In this document: positions 39,862 to 48,652 of the stretch, piece by piece
Layout of the letters: every line of letters begins with the position of its first letter
How positions within the stretch are numbered: the first letter of the stretch is position 1
Translations under genes and position numbers: made by a program
Assembly: GCA_963716215.1 (NCBI GenBank)
Contig: OY970298.1
Coordinates: forward strand, 3,658,001 to 3,722,000
From: JACVRW01 sp963716215
GTDB lineage: Bacteria; Actinomycetota; Thermoleophilia; Solirubrobacterales; Thermoleophilaceae
Direction of reading: 5' to 3'
DNA: 64,000 nt
The notes under the pieces: model-generated
The model's database searches: none
What the model was told of the DNA's origin: nothing
Seen by the model: the letters and a program-made list of their open reading frames with translations, nothing else

Positions 39862-42414
39862 CTACTCGTATGCCAGGGCGCGCAGCACGTCCAGGCGGGC
39901 CGCCCGCCGGGCGGGCAGGATCGCGGCCAGCACGCCGGCCAGCGCGGCCAGCACCAGCAGCAGGATCAGCGTGCCGATCGGGTAGGCCAGCTCGAAGCCC
40001 TCGTCGGCCAGCGGGCGGGAGACGAGCGCGGCGAAGATCACGCCGAGGACCGTGCCCAGGATCGCCCCGATCAGGGCGGTGATGACCGCCTCGTAGCGCA
40101 CCAGGCGCCGCACCTGGCGCCGGGACATCCCGACCGCACGCAGCATCCCGAGCTCGCGCGTGCGCTCGTGGATCGACAGCGCAAGCGTCGTGACGATGCC
40201 GAGCAGCGAGATCACGATCGCCAGCGCCAGCAGCACGTAGAAGAAGCCCACGAGCTGCTGGATCTGCTCCTCCTGGTTGTCCTTCAGCTCCTGCTGGTTG
40301 AGCGTCTCGACGGTCGCGTAGCTGCGCTTGACCCGCGTCGAGATCTCGTCCTTGACCCGGGTGGCGTCGGCGCCGCTGTCGAGCCGGATGAACGTCATGC
40401 TCGGCTCGCGCGTGCCGAACTGGCTGCGCAGCGTCTGCTCGGGCACGACCAGGTTGCCGAGCAGGTCGGCGTTGTCCTTGACCGTGCCCTCGACCGTCAG
40501 CGTCTCGTCGCGCTCGAGCGGCGTGCGCACCACGACCTTGTCGCCCACTCCGATGTCGTTGCTCTTGGCCCAGGCGTCGTCCAGCACCGTGCCGTCACGG
40601 GGCAGCGACGACAGCGTGGCGGGCGAGCCCTGCTTCCAGTCGAGCGACAGCACGTCGGAGACGGTGGCCGGGTCGACGGCCGACACGCGGATGTCCTTGC
40701 CCTTGTACTCGGCGCCGGTGAAGCTCAGCGACGAGACCGTCTTCACGCCGTCCACTTGCTCGGCCTCGCGGCCGGCTCCCGAGCTGATCGGCGAGAAGCC
40801 ATCGGTGTTCTGGAGGACGATGTCACCCTGGAAGTTGCGGTCGATCGCGTTGCCCACGGAGGCGCTGATGCCGGCCGCGAACACGGTCACGAACACGACC
40901 ACCGCGAGCCCGATCATCAGGGCACCGGCGGTCACGGCCGTCCGGCCGGGCTTGCGCACGGCGTTCTCGCGCGCCAGCCGCCCGGTGAGCCCGCGCAGCC
41001 GCTCCAGCGGCCAGCCGATGAACGACGCCAGCGGGCGCACCAGGCGCGGGCTGAACATCGACACGCCGAGCAGCGTCGCGACGGCACCGCCGCCGACCAG
41101 CGCGGCCGCGGCGTTGGAGTCGTCGATCGAGCCGAGCAGCCCGAGGAGGGTCATGCCGATGCCGCCGAGCGTCAGCAGCGCCGCCACCGCGGCGAAGATG
41201 CGCCCGCGTCTGCGGCTCTCGGGCAGCTCCGCCTCGAGCAGCGCAGCCATCGGAGACACGCGCGTGGCCCGCAGCGCCGGGCTCAGCGCGGCGGCGAGCG
41301 TCACCACCAGCCCGACCACGATCGAGAGAATGATCGTGCGCGTCTCGATCACCGTGCCGGTGTTCGGCAGATCGATGCCGAAGCTCTTGAAGAGCGCGTT
41401 CAGGCCGGCCGCGAATCCGATGCCCGCGAACACACCGAGCACCGCGCCGAGCAGGCCGATGATCGTCGCCTCCAGGATCATGCCGCGCAGGATCTGCCCG
41501 CGAGTGGCCCCGAGCGTGCGCAGCATCCCGAGCTCGCGGATGCGCTGCGCGACGGTGATCGAGAACGTGTTGAAGATCAGGAAGCTGCCCACGAGCAGCG
41601 CCACGCCGCCGAAGACGAGCAGGATCACGCGGAAGAAGCTGAGCGAGTCCTTGATGTCCTGGGCCTGGCGGGCGGCCGCCTGTTGGCCGGTCTCCACGAG
41701 CATGCGCGCGGGGAGGATCCTGTCGAGCCGCTGGCTGAGCTCCCGGGGTGAGACGCCGGGGGCGGCCTTCACCGAGATGCCGTCGAGCTGGCCCTCCTTC
41801 TTGGTCAAGCGCTGCGCCTCGGGCAGCGTCAGCTGGGCGGTGCTCGAGCCGCCCGACGAGGTCTCGCCGAGGCGCTGCAGCCCGACGATCTTGTAGTCCT
41901 TGACCCCGGCCTCACCTGCAATCCGCAGGGTGTCGCCGAGCTCGAAGTTCTCACGGTCGGCCGTCGCCTCGTCGATCGAGGCCTCGTCGGCGGTCTCCGG
42001 TGGGTGGCCCGAGGTGTAGGTGAGCGTGTCGAACGGCTTCTCCGCGGTGGAGGAGACGAACTCGGGCGCGAAGCTGTTGCTGAGCTGCTCGCCCTTCGCG
42101 TCCACGAACCGGGCGACGGAGAAGATGCCGCCCTCGGCCTTCTCCACGCCGTCCACTCCGCGCACCTCGTCGAGGTAGCGCTCAGGGAACGGTGGTGGCC
42201 CGGTGGGCTGGTTGGCCTGGCCGGTGGTGTTCGCCGAAACCGCGACGTCGGTGCCCGCATAGGCCACGTCGAAGATCTCGTCGAACGACTTGTTGATCGT
42301 GTCGGTGAGGACGTAGCTGCCGGCGATGAACGCGACGCCCAGCAGTACGGCGAGAACCGTGACAGAGGTGCGCAGCTTGCGCTGCGCGAGTCCGCGAAGC
42401 GAGACCTTGCGCAT
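39862..42414 (-). CDS. ABC transporter permease with two FtsX domains (MacB/LolC-like)
   Basis: The 850-residue protein starts with a signal-anchor helix (LRTSVTVLAVLLGVAFIAGS), then a large extracytoplasmic domain. The first FtsX core follows (about residues 260-380: FFRVILLVFGGVALLVGSFL, ITVAQRIRELGMLRTLGATR), two linker helices, a second external domain, and a second FtsX core at the C-terminus (SIHERTRELGMLRAVGMSRR). This is the type I plan of lipoprotein or lipid exporters in actinobacteria. It starts 3 nt after the stop of the ATPase gene, so the two form one transporter. The cargo is unknown. Confidence 0.92.
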   Translation of the reverse strand: MRKVSLRGLAQRKLRTSVTVLAVLLGVAFIAGSYVLTDTINKSFDEIFDVAYAGTDVAVSANTTGQANQPTGPPPFPERYLDEVRGVDGVEKAEGGIFSVARFVDAKGEQLSNSFAPEFVSSTAEKPFDTLTYTSGHPPETADEASIDEATADRENFELGDTLRIAGEAGVKDYKIVGLQRLGETSSGGSSTAQLTLPEAQRLTKKEGQLDGISVKAAPGVSPRELSQRLDRILPARMLVETGQQAAARQAQDIKDSLSFFRVILLVFGGVALLVGSFLIFNTFSITVAQRIRELGMLRTLGATRGQILRGMILEATIIGLLGAVLGVFAGIGFAAGLNALFKSFGIDLPNTGTVIETRTIILSIVVGLVVTLAAALSPALRATRVSPMAALLEAELPESRRRGRIFAAVAALLTLGGIGMTLLGLLGSIDDSNAAAALVGGGAVATLLGVSMFSPRLVRPLASFIGWPLERLRGLTGRLARENAVRKPGRTAVTAGALMIGLAVVVFVTVFAAGISASVGNAIDRNFQGDIVLQNTDGFSPISSGAGREAEQVDGVKTVSSLSFTGAEYKGKDIRVSAVDPATVSDVLSLDWKQGSPATLSSLPRDGTVLDDAWAKSNDIGVGDKVVVRTPLERDETLTVEGTVKDNADLLGNLVVPEQTLRSQFGTREPSMTFIRLDSGADATRVKDEISTRVKRSYATVETLNQQELKDNQEEQIQQLVGFFYVLLALAIVISLLGIVTTLALSIHERTRELGMLRAVGMSRRQVRRLVRYEAVITALIGAILGTVLGVIFAALVSRPLADEGFELAYPIGTLILLLVLAALAGVLAAILPARRAARLDVLRALAYE

Positions 42415-42417
42415 GCC

Positions 42418-43140
42418 CTACGCGACCGCCTTCATCAGCTCGATCACGTCGTCGGCGGTGCCGGCGGCCGCGTCGTGCACGATCAGCCCGTCGCGCAGCA
42501 CGATCAGCCGATCGGCGTGCGAGGCGGCCTCGGGGTCGTGGGTCACCATCACCACGGACTGGCCCAAGTCGTCCACCGACCCGCGCAGCATGCGCAGCAC
42601 CTCCTCGCTCGACTTGGAGTCGAGGTTGCCGGTCGGCTCGTCGGCGAACACGACGGCGGGCCTGGAGATCAGCGCGCGGGCTACCGCGACGCGCTGCTGC
42701 TGGCCACCCGACAGCTCGGCCGGCCGGTGCGTGAGCCGGTCGCTCAGCCCGACGGTCTCGACGAGGCGGTGCAGCCACTCGTCGTCAACCTTGTGGCCGG
42801 CGATCGACAGCGGCAGCACGATGTTCTCCTCGGCCGTCAGGACCGGGATCAGGTTGAAGAACTGGAAGATGAACCCGAGCTTGTCGCGGCGCAGCTTGGT
42901 GAGGTCGCCGTCGTCGAGACCGGTGATCTCCACCCCGTCGAGCACCACAGAGCCCTCGGTGGGGCGATCGAGCCCGGCGAGGATGTGCATCAGCGTCGAC
43001 TTGCCGGACCCGGAGGGGCCCATGATCGCGCTGAAGCGACCGCGCTCGAAGGTCACGCTCACGCCAGCGAGCGCGTCCACGGCAGCGGCCCCTTCGCCGT
43101 AGCGGCGGTGGACGTCGGTGGCGGTGACTATCGGATCCAT
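42418..43140 (-). CDS. ABC transporter ATP-binding protein (LolD/MacB-like)
   Basis: A 240-residue nucleotide-binding domain with Walker A GPSGSGKST, the LolD-type FIFQFFNLIPVLTAEENIV, signature LSGGQQQRVAVARAL, Walker B AVVFADEPTGNLDSKSS and the switch His in VMVTHDPEAA. The FQFFNLIP and EPTGNLDS blocks place it with MacB/LolD/FtsE-type ATPases that drive FtsX-type permeases, which fits the 850-residue permease directly downstream. It is divergent from the methyltransferase gene with a 64-nt gap. Confidence 0.94.
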   Translation of the reverse strand: MDPIVTATDVHRRYGEGAAAVDALAGVSVTFERGRFSAIMGPSGSGKSTLMHILAGLDRPTEGSVVLDGVEITGLDDGDLTKLRRDKLGFIFQFFNLIPVLTAEENIVLPLSIAGHKVDDEWLHRLVETVGLSDRLTHRPAELSGGQQQRVAVARALISRPAVVFADEPTGNLDSKSSEEVLRMLRGSVDDLGQSVVMVTHDPEAASHADRLIVLRDGLIVHDAAAGTADDVIELMKAVA

Positions 43141-43204
43141 GCCGCGCAGAGTGGCAGGCTCCGGGCTTGCGTGCAGTACGGATAACCGGCGAGAATGCCC
43201 CGCC

Positions 43205-43960
43205 GTGGAACCGAGCGAGATATGGGGGACGGGCGACTACGCGGCGGTGGCCGACAAGATCGCCTCGGCGGGCGAACTGGTCGTGGACCGAGCGGGCGTC
43301 GAGCCGGGCATGGACGTGCTCGACGTGGCCTGCGGCACGGGCAACTCCACGATCCCGGCGGCACGGCTGGGGGCCCGCGTGACCGGACTCGACTTCGCGC
43401 CCGGCCTGCTCGCGCTGGCGCGTGAGCTGGGCTCCGACGCGATGGTGGAGGTCGACTGGATCGAGGGCGACGCCCAGGCCACGCCCTTCGAGGACGCCAG
43501 CTTCGACCGGGTGATCTCGTGCTTCGGGCAGATGTTCGCCCCGGACCATCGCCGCACCGCGGATGAGATGCGGCGCGTGTGCCGGCCGGATGGGCGGATC
43601 GCGGTGGCGTGCTGGACACCCGTCGGGAACATCGGCGGGATGTTCAAGGCGATCGCCGCAGTCGGGCCGCCGCCGCCTCCCGAGGTGCAGTCACCGCTGC
43701 TGTGGGGCACCGAGGATCACGTGCGCGAGCTGCTCGGGGACGACGTGGAGTTCGAGCGCGCCGAGGTCGAGTGGACGGCGCCCTCCCCCGAGTGGTACGC
43801 CGAGTTCATGCTGAGCAGCTTCGGACCGCTGATCAACGCGCGCGAGCTGCTCGGGGAGGCCGTGCAGGAGGCGATGCACGCCTGGGCCAAGGGCGTCAAC
43901 GAGGAAGGCGACGGCTCGTTCCGATACCGCGGCGAGTACCTGCTGTCGGTCGCCGGGTAG
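43205..43960 (+). CDS. class I SAM-dependent methyltransferase
   Basis: The 251-residue protein has the SAM-binding motif I VLDVACGTGNSTI, an acidic residue after strand 2 (VTGLDFAPGLLALA), motif II region IEGDAQATPFEDASFD, and post-motif LRRVCRPDGRIAVACW-like ERMRRVCRPDG. It belongs to the UbiE/Methyltransf_11 group. Substrate unknown. GTG 43205 is the start: the longer frame runs into the divergent ABC gene. A palindromic element (copy C) lies between its stop and the convergent mreB gene. Confidence 0.87.
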   Translation: MEPSEIWGTGDYAAVADKIASAGELVVDRAGVEPGMDVLDVACGTGNSTIPAARLGARVTGLDFAPGLLALARELGSDAMVEVDWIEGDAQATPFEDASFDRVISCFGQMFAPDHRRTADEMRRVCRPDGRIAVACWTPVGNIGGMFKAIAAVGPPPPPEVQSPLLWGTEDHVRELLGDDVEFERAEVEWTAPSPEWYAEFMLSSFGPLINARELLGEAVQEAMHAWAKGVNEEGDGSFRYRGEYLLSVAG

Positions 43961-44009
43961 GGCGTTCCAGCGCCGGCGGTCGCGCCGTCGAACGGCAGCG
44001 GGTAGGGGG

Positions 44010-44054
44010 ACCTCGTCGAGTTTCTTCCGGTATGCGGGAGAAACTCGACAAGCG
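44010..44054. repeat. 45-bp palindromic element, copy C
   Basis: Right arm CTCGACAAGCG (44044-44054) is perfect. The left arm (44010-44020) keeps GTCGAG and pairs imperfectly. The 23-nt centre resembles that of copy B (shared CTTCCGG and GAGAAA/CAGAAA ends). It lies between two convergent genes, where it could end transcription from both sides. Confidence 0.8.
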
Positions 44055-44070
44055 CCCGGGCGCGCGGGCC

Positions 44071-45096
44071 CTACAGCGCCGCGCGCTCCAGCACGTCGAT
44101 CTCCTCGAGCGCGTGGCCCGCGCCCAGCACCACGCAGGTGAGCGGGTCGTCGGCGAGCACCACCGGCACGTGGGTCTCCATCTGCAGCCGTTCGGCGAAC
44201 CCGCGCAGCAGCGCACCGCCGCCGGCCAGCAGGATGCCGCGCCGGGTCAGGTCGGCCGCCAGCTCCGGCGGCGTGTTCTCGAGCGCGTCCTTGACCGCGT
44301 CGACGATCTCGCTCACCAGCGGCTCGAGCGCCTCGCGCGCCTCGGCGCTAGTGATCTTGGCCTCCCGCGGCAGCCCGCTGGCGGGGTCGCGGCCGCGCAC
44401 CTCTGTCACCGCGTCGCTCTGGTCGGGCGAGCAGCAGCCGATCCCGAGCTTGACCGCCTCCGAGGTGGTCTCCCCCACCGCCAGGCGGTGGTGGCGGCGG
44501 ATGAAGCCGGCCAGGGCCTCGTCGAAGTCGTAGCCGCCGACGCGCAGCGAGCGCGACACGACGATCCCGCCGAGCGAGATCACGGCCACCTCGCTGGTGC
44601 CGCCGCCGATGTCCACGACCACGTTCGCGAGCGGCTCGCCGATCGGCAGGCCGGCGCCGATCGCCGCGGCCATCGGCTCCTCGATCAGCTGGACCGAGCG
44701 TGCGCCGGCGGCCAGGGAGGCCTCCTCGAGCGCCCGCCGCTCGACGTCCGTGATGCCGGACGGCGCGCACATCACCAGGCGCGGGTGCGCGAAGCGGCTC
44801 TTGTGCACGCGCCCGATGAAGTGGCGCAGCATCGCCTCCGTGATCTCGAAGTCCGTGATCACGCCGTGGCGCAGCGGGCGCACCGCCGAGATCGACGCGG
44901 GCGTACGGCCGATCATGCGCTGCGCTTCCTCGCCGACCGCGTGCACGTCGCCCGTGCGCGTGTCGACCGCGACCACTGAGGGCTCGGACACACGGATGCC
45001 CTCACCCCTCAGATAGGCCAGCGTGTTGGCGGTGCCCAGGTCGATCGCGATGTCGCGGCCGCCCAGGCGAGCTCGATGGCGTCGGCGCCGGCGCAT
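44071..45096 (-). CDS. mreB: MreB-like actin-family protein
   Basis: The 341-residue protein has the actin-fold ATPase blocks of MreB: IAIDLGTANTLAYLRG (phosphate 1), VVDIGGGTSEVAVISLGGIV (phosphate 2), LIEEPMAAAIGAGL (connecting) and ILLAGGGALLRGFAERL (adenosine). The Arg-rich start (MRRRRRHRARLGG) differs from the hydrophobic N-terminal helix usual for MreB; it may bind membrane by charge. MreB normally shares an operon with mreC, mreD, pbp2 and rodA, and none is here, so this may be an extra copy. Confidence 0.93.
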   Translation of the reverse strand: MRRRRRHRARLGGRDIAIDLGTANTLAYLRGEGIRVSEPSVVAVDTRTGDVHAVGEEAQRMIGRTPASISAVRPLRHGVITDFEITEAMLRHFIGRVHKSRFAHPRLVMCAPSGITDVERRALEEASLAAGARSVQLIEEPMAAAIGAGLPIGEPLANVVVDIGGGTSEVAVISLGGIVVSRSLRVGGYDFDEALAGFIRRHHRLAVGETTSEAVKLGIGCCSPDQSDAVTEVRGRDPASGLPREAKITSAEAREALEPLVSEIVDAVKDALENTPPELAADLTRRGILLAGGGALLRGFAERLQMETHVPVVLADDPLTCVVLGAGHALEEIDVLERAAL

Positions 45097-45135
45097 AAAA
45101 AGTCCTGCAAGCCTACGTCTTTGGGACGCTGGGGC

Positions 45136-45780
45136 TCAGGCGCGCAAGAAAGTCAGCACCGCGAGCACCCGCCGATGGTCCTGCTGAGCCGGTGGCAGAC
45201 CGAGCTTTCCGAAGATCGAGGTCACGTGCTTCTCGACCGCCCGCTCGGTGACGACCATCTGACTCGCGATCGCGGTGTTGGAGCGGCCTTCGGCCATCAG
45301 CTCGAGCACCTCGCGCTCGCGCGGGGTGAGCTCCTGGAGGGGATCCTCGCGCCGCGCCCGACCGACCAGCTGGGAGACCACCTCGGGGTCGAGCGCCGAT
45401 CCGCCCTCGGCGACCCGCTTGACGGCGTCGATGAAGCGCTCGACGTCGGCGACCCGGTCCTTGAGCAGGTACCCCACGCCCCCGGCGGCGTCGCCGACCA
45501 GCTCCAGCGCGTAGCCCTCCTCGACGTACTGGGACAGCACCAGCACGCTCGTCTCCGGATGCTCGGAGCGGATTCGCAGCGCCGCACGCAGACCGTCGTC
45601 GGTGTTCGTGGGCGGCATGCGGATGTCCACCACCGCCACGTCGGGCTTGTGAGCGTTGACCTTGCGCAGCAGGTCATCCGCGTCGCCGGCCTGTCCGACC
45701 ACGTCGAAGCCCCACTCCTCGAGCAGGCGCACTACGCCCTCGCGCAGCAACACCGAGTCGTCGGCGACTACTACGCGCAC
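45136..45780 (-). CDS. NarL/LuxR-type response regulator
   Basis: The 214-residue regulator has a receiver domain (VVVADDSVLLREG with the acidic pair, VAVVDIRMPPT with the phosphorylated Asp, LSQY and KDR), and a LuxR-type helix-turn-helix (LTPREREVLELMAEGRSNTAIASQM, then VEKHVTSIFGKLGL). It overlaps the histidine kinase gene by 10 nt, so the two form a two-component pair. The kinase signal is unknown. Confidence 0.95.
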   Translation of the reverse strand: MRVVVADDSVLLREGVVRLLEEWGFDVVGQAGDADDLLRKVNAHKPDVAVVDIRMPPTNTDDGLRAALRIRSEHPETSVLVLSQYVEEGYALELVGDAAGGVGYLLKDRVADVERFIDAVKRVAEGGSALDPEVVSQLVGRARREDPLQELTPREREVLELMAEGRSNTAIASQMVVTERAVEKHVTSIFGKLGLPPAQQDHRRVLAVLTFLRA

Positions 45781-47525
45781 GGGATCCTGGCAGTGATCGT
45801 CGTGCCCTTCCCAGGCTCCGAGTCGATTTCCAGGCGGCCCTCGATGACCGCGAGCCTATCGGCCAGGCCACGCAGACCCGTGCCCGTGTTGGGGTCGGCT
45901 CCGCCGATGCCGTCATCCGCCACCCTGACGACGACTCGGCCGTTGGTGCGCTCCACGTCCACGGTCGCGTGGCTAGCCGACGCATACTTGGCCACATTCG
46001 TGAGCGCCTCCGCGACCACGAAGTAAGCGGCCAGCTCCACGGCCTCGGGCAGACGCGCGGTCGGCATGCGGTGCAGCTCGACCGGCACGGGGGCGCGCCG
46101 CGCGAGCGTCTCGAGCGCCGTGTCCAGCCCGCGATCGCTCAGCACGGCGGGGTGGATGCCGCGCGCCAGCTCGCGCAGCTCCTCGAGCGCCGCCCCCAGC
46201 TCGTCGCCGGCGCTATCGAGCAGCCGCTCCGCCGCCGCCGGGTCGTCGCGCAGGCGGGCCCGCGCCAGGCGCATGTTGAGCGCCATCGAGACGAGCCGCT
46301 GCTGGGCGCCGTCGTGCAGGTCGCGCTCGAGCCGGCGGCGCTCCTCCAGACCGATGCTCAGCATGCGGCGCCGCGACGCGCGCAGCTCCTCGACCTTCGA
46401 CCGCAGCTCCGCCTCGAGCCGCTCGTTCTGGAGGGCGAGCGAGGCCGCGGCGCCGATGGCGTCCACGTAGCCGCCCTGCTGGTCGTGGACGAGCGAGTCG
46501 TACACGAGCGCGGCGACGCAGCCGCCCTCGCGCTCCACCTTGGTCACAGCCCGGTCGGAGTCGACCGACGGCAGCTCCACAGGGCGACCGCGGGCGTCGA
46601 CGAAGCGCTCGTCGTCCGGCAGCCAGTAAACGAGCTCCAGCGACGGGTCGCCGAGGGCGCGCGCCAGGGCGTCGCGCAGCTCGCCGCGCTGGGGCGTCTC
46701 CCCCAGCCGCGCCATCAGCTCGCCCACCGCCCCGCTCTGGATCATGTGCGTGCGGATGAGCGTGCCCAGGAACACGTAGGGCACCAGCGCGAACGGAACC
46801 ATTGAGGCCACCCAGATGGCCTCGAGGGCGTCGTCGCGCAGCCCGCCCGCCTGCAACAGCACGAGCACGATCAGGAGGATCAGCACCGCCACTCCGGCCG
46901 AGTAGACCGGCACCAGGAAGCGGCGCTGGGCCGCGCTCGCGCGACGCCAGCGCCTCACCAGCACCACCAGCACCGCGGCCACGAGCACCGCGCCGGCGAG
47001 GTTCAGCGCCGCGCCGAGCGCGGTGACGAGCGACTCGTTCGAGTGCACCAGGATGACGTTCTCGGGGCAGCCCTCGCAGTCGAGCTGCGCCGGATCGGCG
47101 AACAGCCAGAGCGGGATCGGGCCGATCACCGTGAGCACATAGGCGGCGCCCACGATGAAGCCCTCGGCCCGGCTCTGGAGCTGCCCGCCCGGGAACGCCA
47201 GCAGCAAATGGATCACGACGGCGAAGAAGAGGGCGCCGAGCAGCTGGCCGAGCGTGAACACGAGTGGCAGGTCGGAGAAGCCGCTGGCCGCGAGGAACCA
47301 GGCGAAGCCGGTGGCTGTCATCAGCATCCCGACGCGGTTGTCCGGCCGCCGGCCCCATGAGTACAGGCCGACCCCGATGAAGCCCCATCCTGTGACCAGC
47401 GCGCCCGCGGCCCACGCCCCCGGCGCGTCGATGTGGTCGCTCGTGAGGATCAACGCCAGGACCGCCAGCCCCAGCACTACCCCCGCGACCGCCAGCGCCC
47501 AGAGGGCGCCGCGCAGGCTCCTCAT
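45771..47525 (-). CDS. sensor histidine kinase, NarL/DesK type (HisKA_3)
   Basis: The 584-residue kinase begins with six or seven membrane helices (residues about 5-260) in place of a discrete sensor domain, then a GAF-like region (about 270-370). The dimerisation domain with the phosphorylated His in ERDLHDGAQQRLVSMALNM comes next, and the HATPase in EALTNVAKYASASHAT, VRVADDGIGG and GTGLRGLADRL. This kind pairs with LuxR-type regulators, here the overlapping gene downstream. A lone receiver gene lies 8 nt upstream and may be part of the same signalling unit. Confidence 0.94.
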   Translation of the reverse strand: MRSLRGALWALAVAGVVLGLAVLALILTSDHIDAPGAWAAGALVTGWGFIGVGLYSWGRRPDNRVGMLMTATGFAWFLAASGFSDLPLVFTLGQLLGALFFAVVIHLLLAFPGGQLQSRAEGFIVGAAYVLTVIGPIPLWLFADPAQLDCEGCPENVILVHSNESLVTALGAALNLAGAVLVAAVLVVLVRRWRRASAAQRRFLVPVYSAGVAVLILLIVLVLLQAGGLRDDALEAIWVASMVPFALVPYVFLGTLIRTHMIQSGAVGELMARLGETPQRGELRDALARALGDPSLELVYWLPDDERFVDARGRPVELPSVDSDRAVTKVEREGGCVAALVYDSLVHDQQGGYVDAIGAAASLALQNERLEAELRSKVEELRASRRRMLSIGLEERRRLERDLHDGAQQRLVSMALNMRLARARLRDDPAAAERLLDSAGDELGAALEELRELARGIHPAVLSDRGLDTALETLARRAPVPVELHRMPTARLPEAVELAAYFVVAEALTNVAKYASASHATVDVERTNGRVVVRVADDGIGGADPNTGTGLRGLADRLAVIEGRLEIDSEPGKGTTITARIPCA

Positions 47526-47532
47526 CCGACGC

Positions 47533-47883
47533 TCACAAGAGCGCCTCCAGAGCAGCTCCGGAGAGCTCCGACTTTGGGATGAAGCCGCGCACGCCGTCGC
47601 GGCCGGCCAGGAATCCGAGGTCGTCGACGTCGCGGCTCGAGGTCAGCACGATCGCGGGCGATCTGCCGTTCTCGGTCAGGCGGGCGGCCACCTCGAAGCC
47701 GTTGATGTCGGGCAGCTGAACGTCGAGCAGCACGACGTCCGGCTCGAGACGGGCCACGGCCTCGAGACCGCTGATGCCATCCTCGGCTTCCCCGATCACC
47801 TCGAAGCCCTCGCACTCGAGCAGCATCCGGGCGCTGGCCCGGAAGCTCGGGTGGTCGTCCACGATGAGGACTGAGGTGGCCAT
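47533..47883 (-). CDS. stand-alone receiver (CheY-like) response regulator
   Basis: The 116-residue protein is a single receiver domain: VLIVDDHPSFRAS (acidic pair), PDVVLLDVQLPDINGFEVA (phosphorylated Asp) and SSRDV with the Lys of FIPKSELSG. It has no output domain. It lies 8 nt before the histidine kinase gene, so the operon has two receivers for one kinase. The lone receiver may act as a phosphate sink or as a regulator of the kinase. I start at ATG 47883, not at an upstream ATG, to match the family. Confidence 0.88.
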   Translation of the reverse strand: MATSVLIVDDHPSFRASARMLLECEGFEVIGEAEDGISGLEAVARLEPDVVLLDVQLPDINGFEVAARLTENGRSPAIVLTSSRDVDDLGFLAGRDGVRGFIPKSELSGAALEALL

Positions 47884-47948
47884 TTGCCGCTGATTGTGGC
47901 GTGACGAGGGCAATTAGCCAATACGGATACCCACACCAGGCCCGATCG

Positions 47949-47954
47949 TATGAT
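47949..47954 (+). promoter_or_regulatory. putative -10 box (TATGAT) for the hexapeptide acyltransferase gene
   Basis: TATGAT, one base from consensus, ends 11 nt before ATG 47966. Confidence 0.45.
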
Positions 47955-47965
47955 GCGATCCGCCC

Positions 47966-48652
47966 ATGGAGAGCTCCACCGAGCCGATCGCGGCACCCCC
48001 TTCGGACGTGCCCCCGGAGCTGCGCGGACCGCCGCCGCCACGCCACGGCGGGCTGCCGGCCCTGCTGCGCTTCATGCGCGGCAACGGCATGCTGAACTGG
48101 AAGTACGGGCTACTGCTGCTGCGCCTGGCGGCGTGGAAGCTGCGCCTGCGCGGCCGCCTGCGCCTGGACGGGCTGGCCTTCATCGGACCGGGCTGCCGCC
48201 TGGAGGTGGGTCCGAACGCCGTGCTCGAGCTGGGGCGCTGGTCGTGGCTCGGCCACGGCTGCAAGATCCGCTGCCACGAGGGCCGGGTGGCGCTCGGGGC
48301 CAAGAGCGTGATGGGCCAGGAGTGCACGATCTCCGCCTACCAGAGCGTGTCGATCGGGCGCGAGTGCGTGATCGCCGACCGCGTGATGCTGATCGACTTC
48401 GACCACGGGACCGCCGAGGTCGAGCGCCCGATCCGCTTGCAGGGGATCTACAAGCGCGACGTGGTGGTCGGCCACAACGTGTGGATCGGCTACGGCGCGT
48501 GCATCCTGCGCGGGGTGACCGTTGGCGACAACGCGATCGTCGGCACCAACGCGGTCGTGACCAAGGAGGTGCCGGCGAACGCCGTGGTCGGCGGGGTCCC
48601 GGCGCGAGTGCTGCGCATGCGCGACACGCCCAATAGTCTGCGCTTCGGGTGA
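47966..48652 (+). CDS. left-handed beta-helix (hexapeptide) acyltransferase
   Basis: The 228-residue protein has a Pro-rich N-terminus, a short helical part, then a hexapeptide beta-helix (FIGPGCRLEVGPNAVLELG, VALGAKSVMGQECTISAYQ, VWIGYGACILRGVTVGDNA, IVGTNAVVTKEVPANAVVG). It belongs to the maltose O-acetyltransferase/CysE-like group of trimeric acetyltransferases. The end VVGGVPARVLRMR is the usual C-terminal cap. The acceptor is unknown; a sugar or polysaccharide is likely. Its TGA overlaps the GTG of the lipoprotein gene by 4 nt. Confidence 0.88.
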   Translation: MESSTEPIAAPPSDVPPELRGPPPPRHGGLPALLRFMRGNGMLNWKYGLLLLRLAAWKLRLRGRLRLDGLAFIGPGCRLEVGPNAVLELGRWSWLGHGCKIRCHEGRVALGAKSVMGQECTISAYQSVSIGRECVIADRVMLIDFDHGTAEVERPIRLQGIYKRDVVVGHNVWIGYGACILRGVTVGDNAIVGTNAVVTKEVPANAVVGGVPARVLRMRDTPNSLRFG

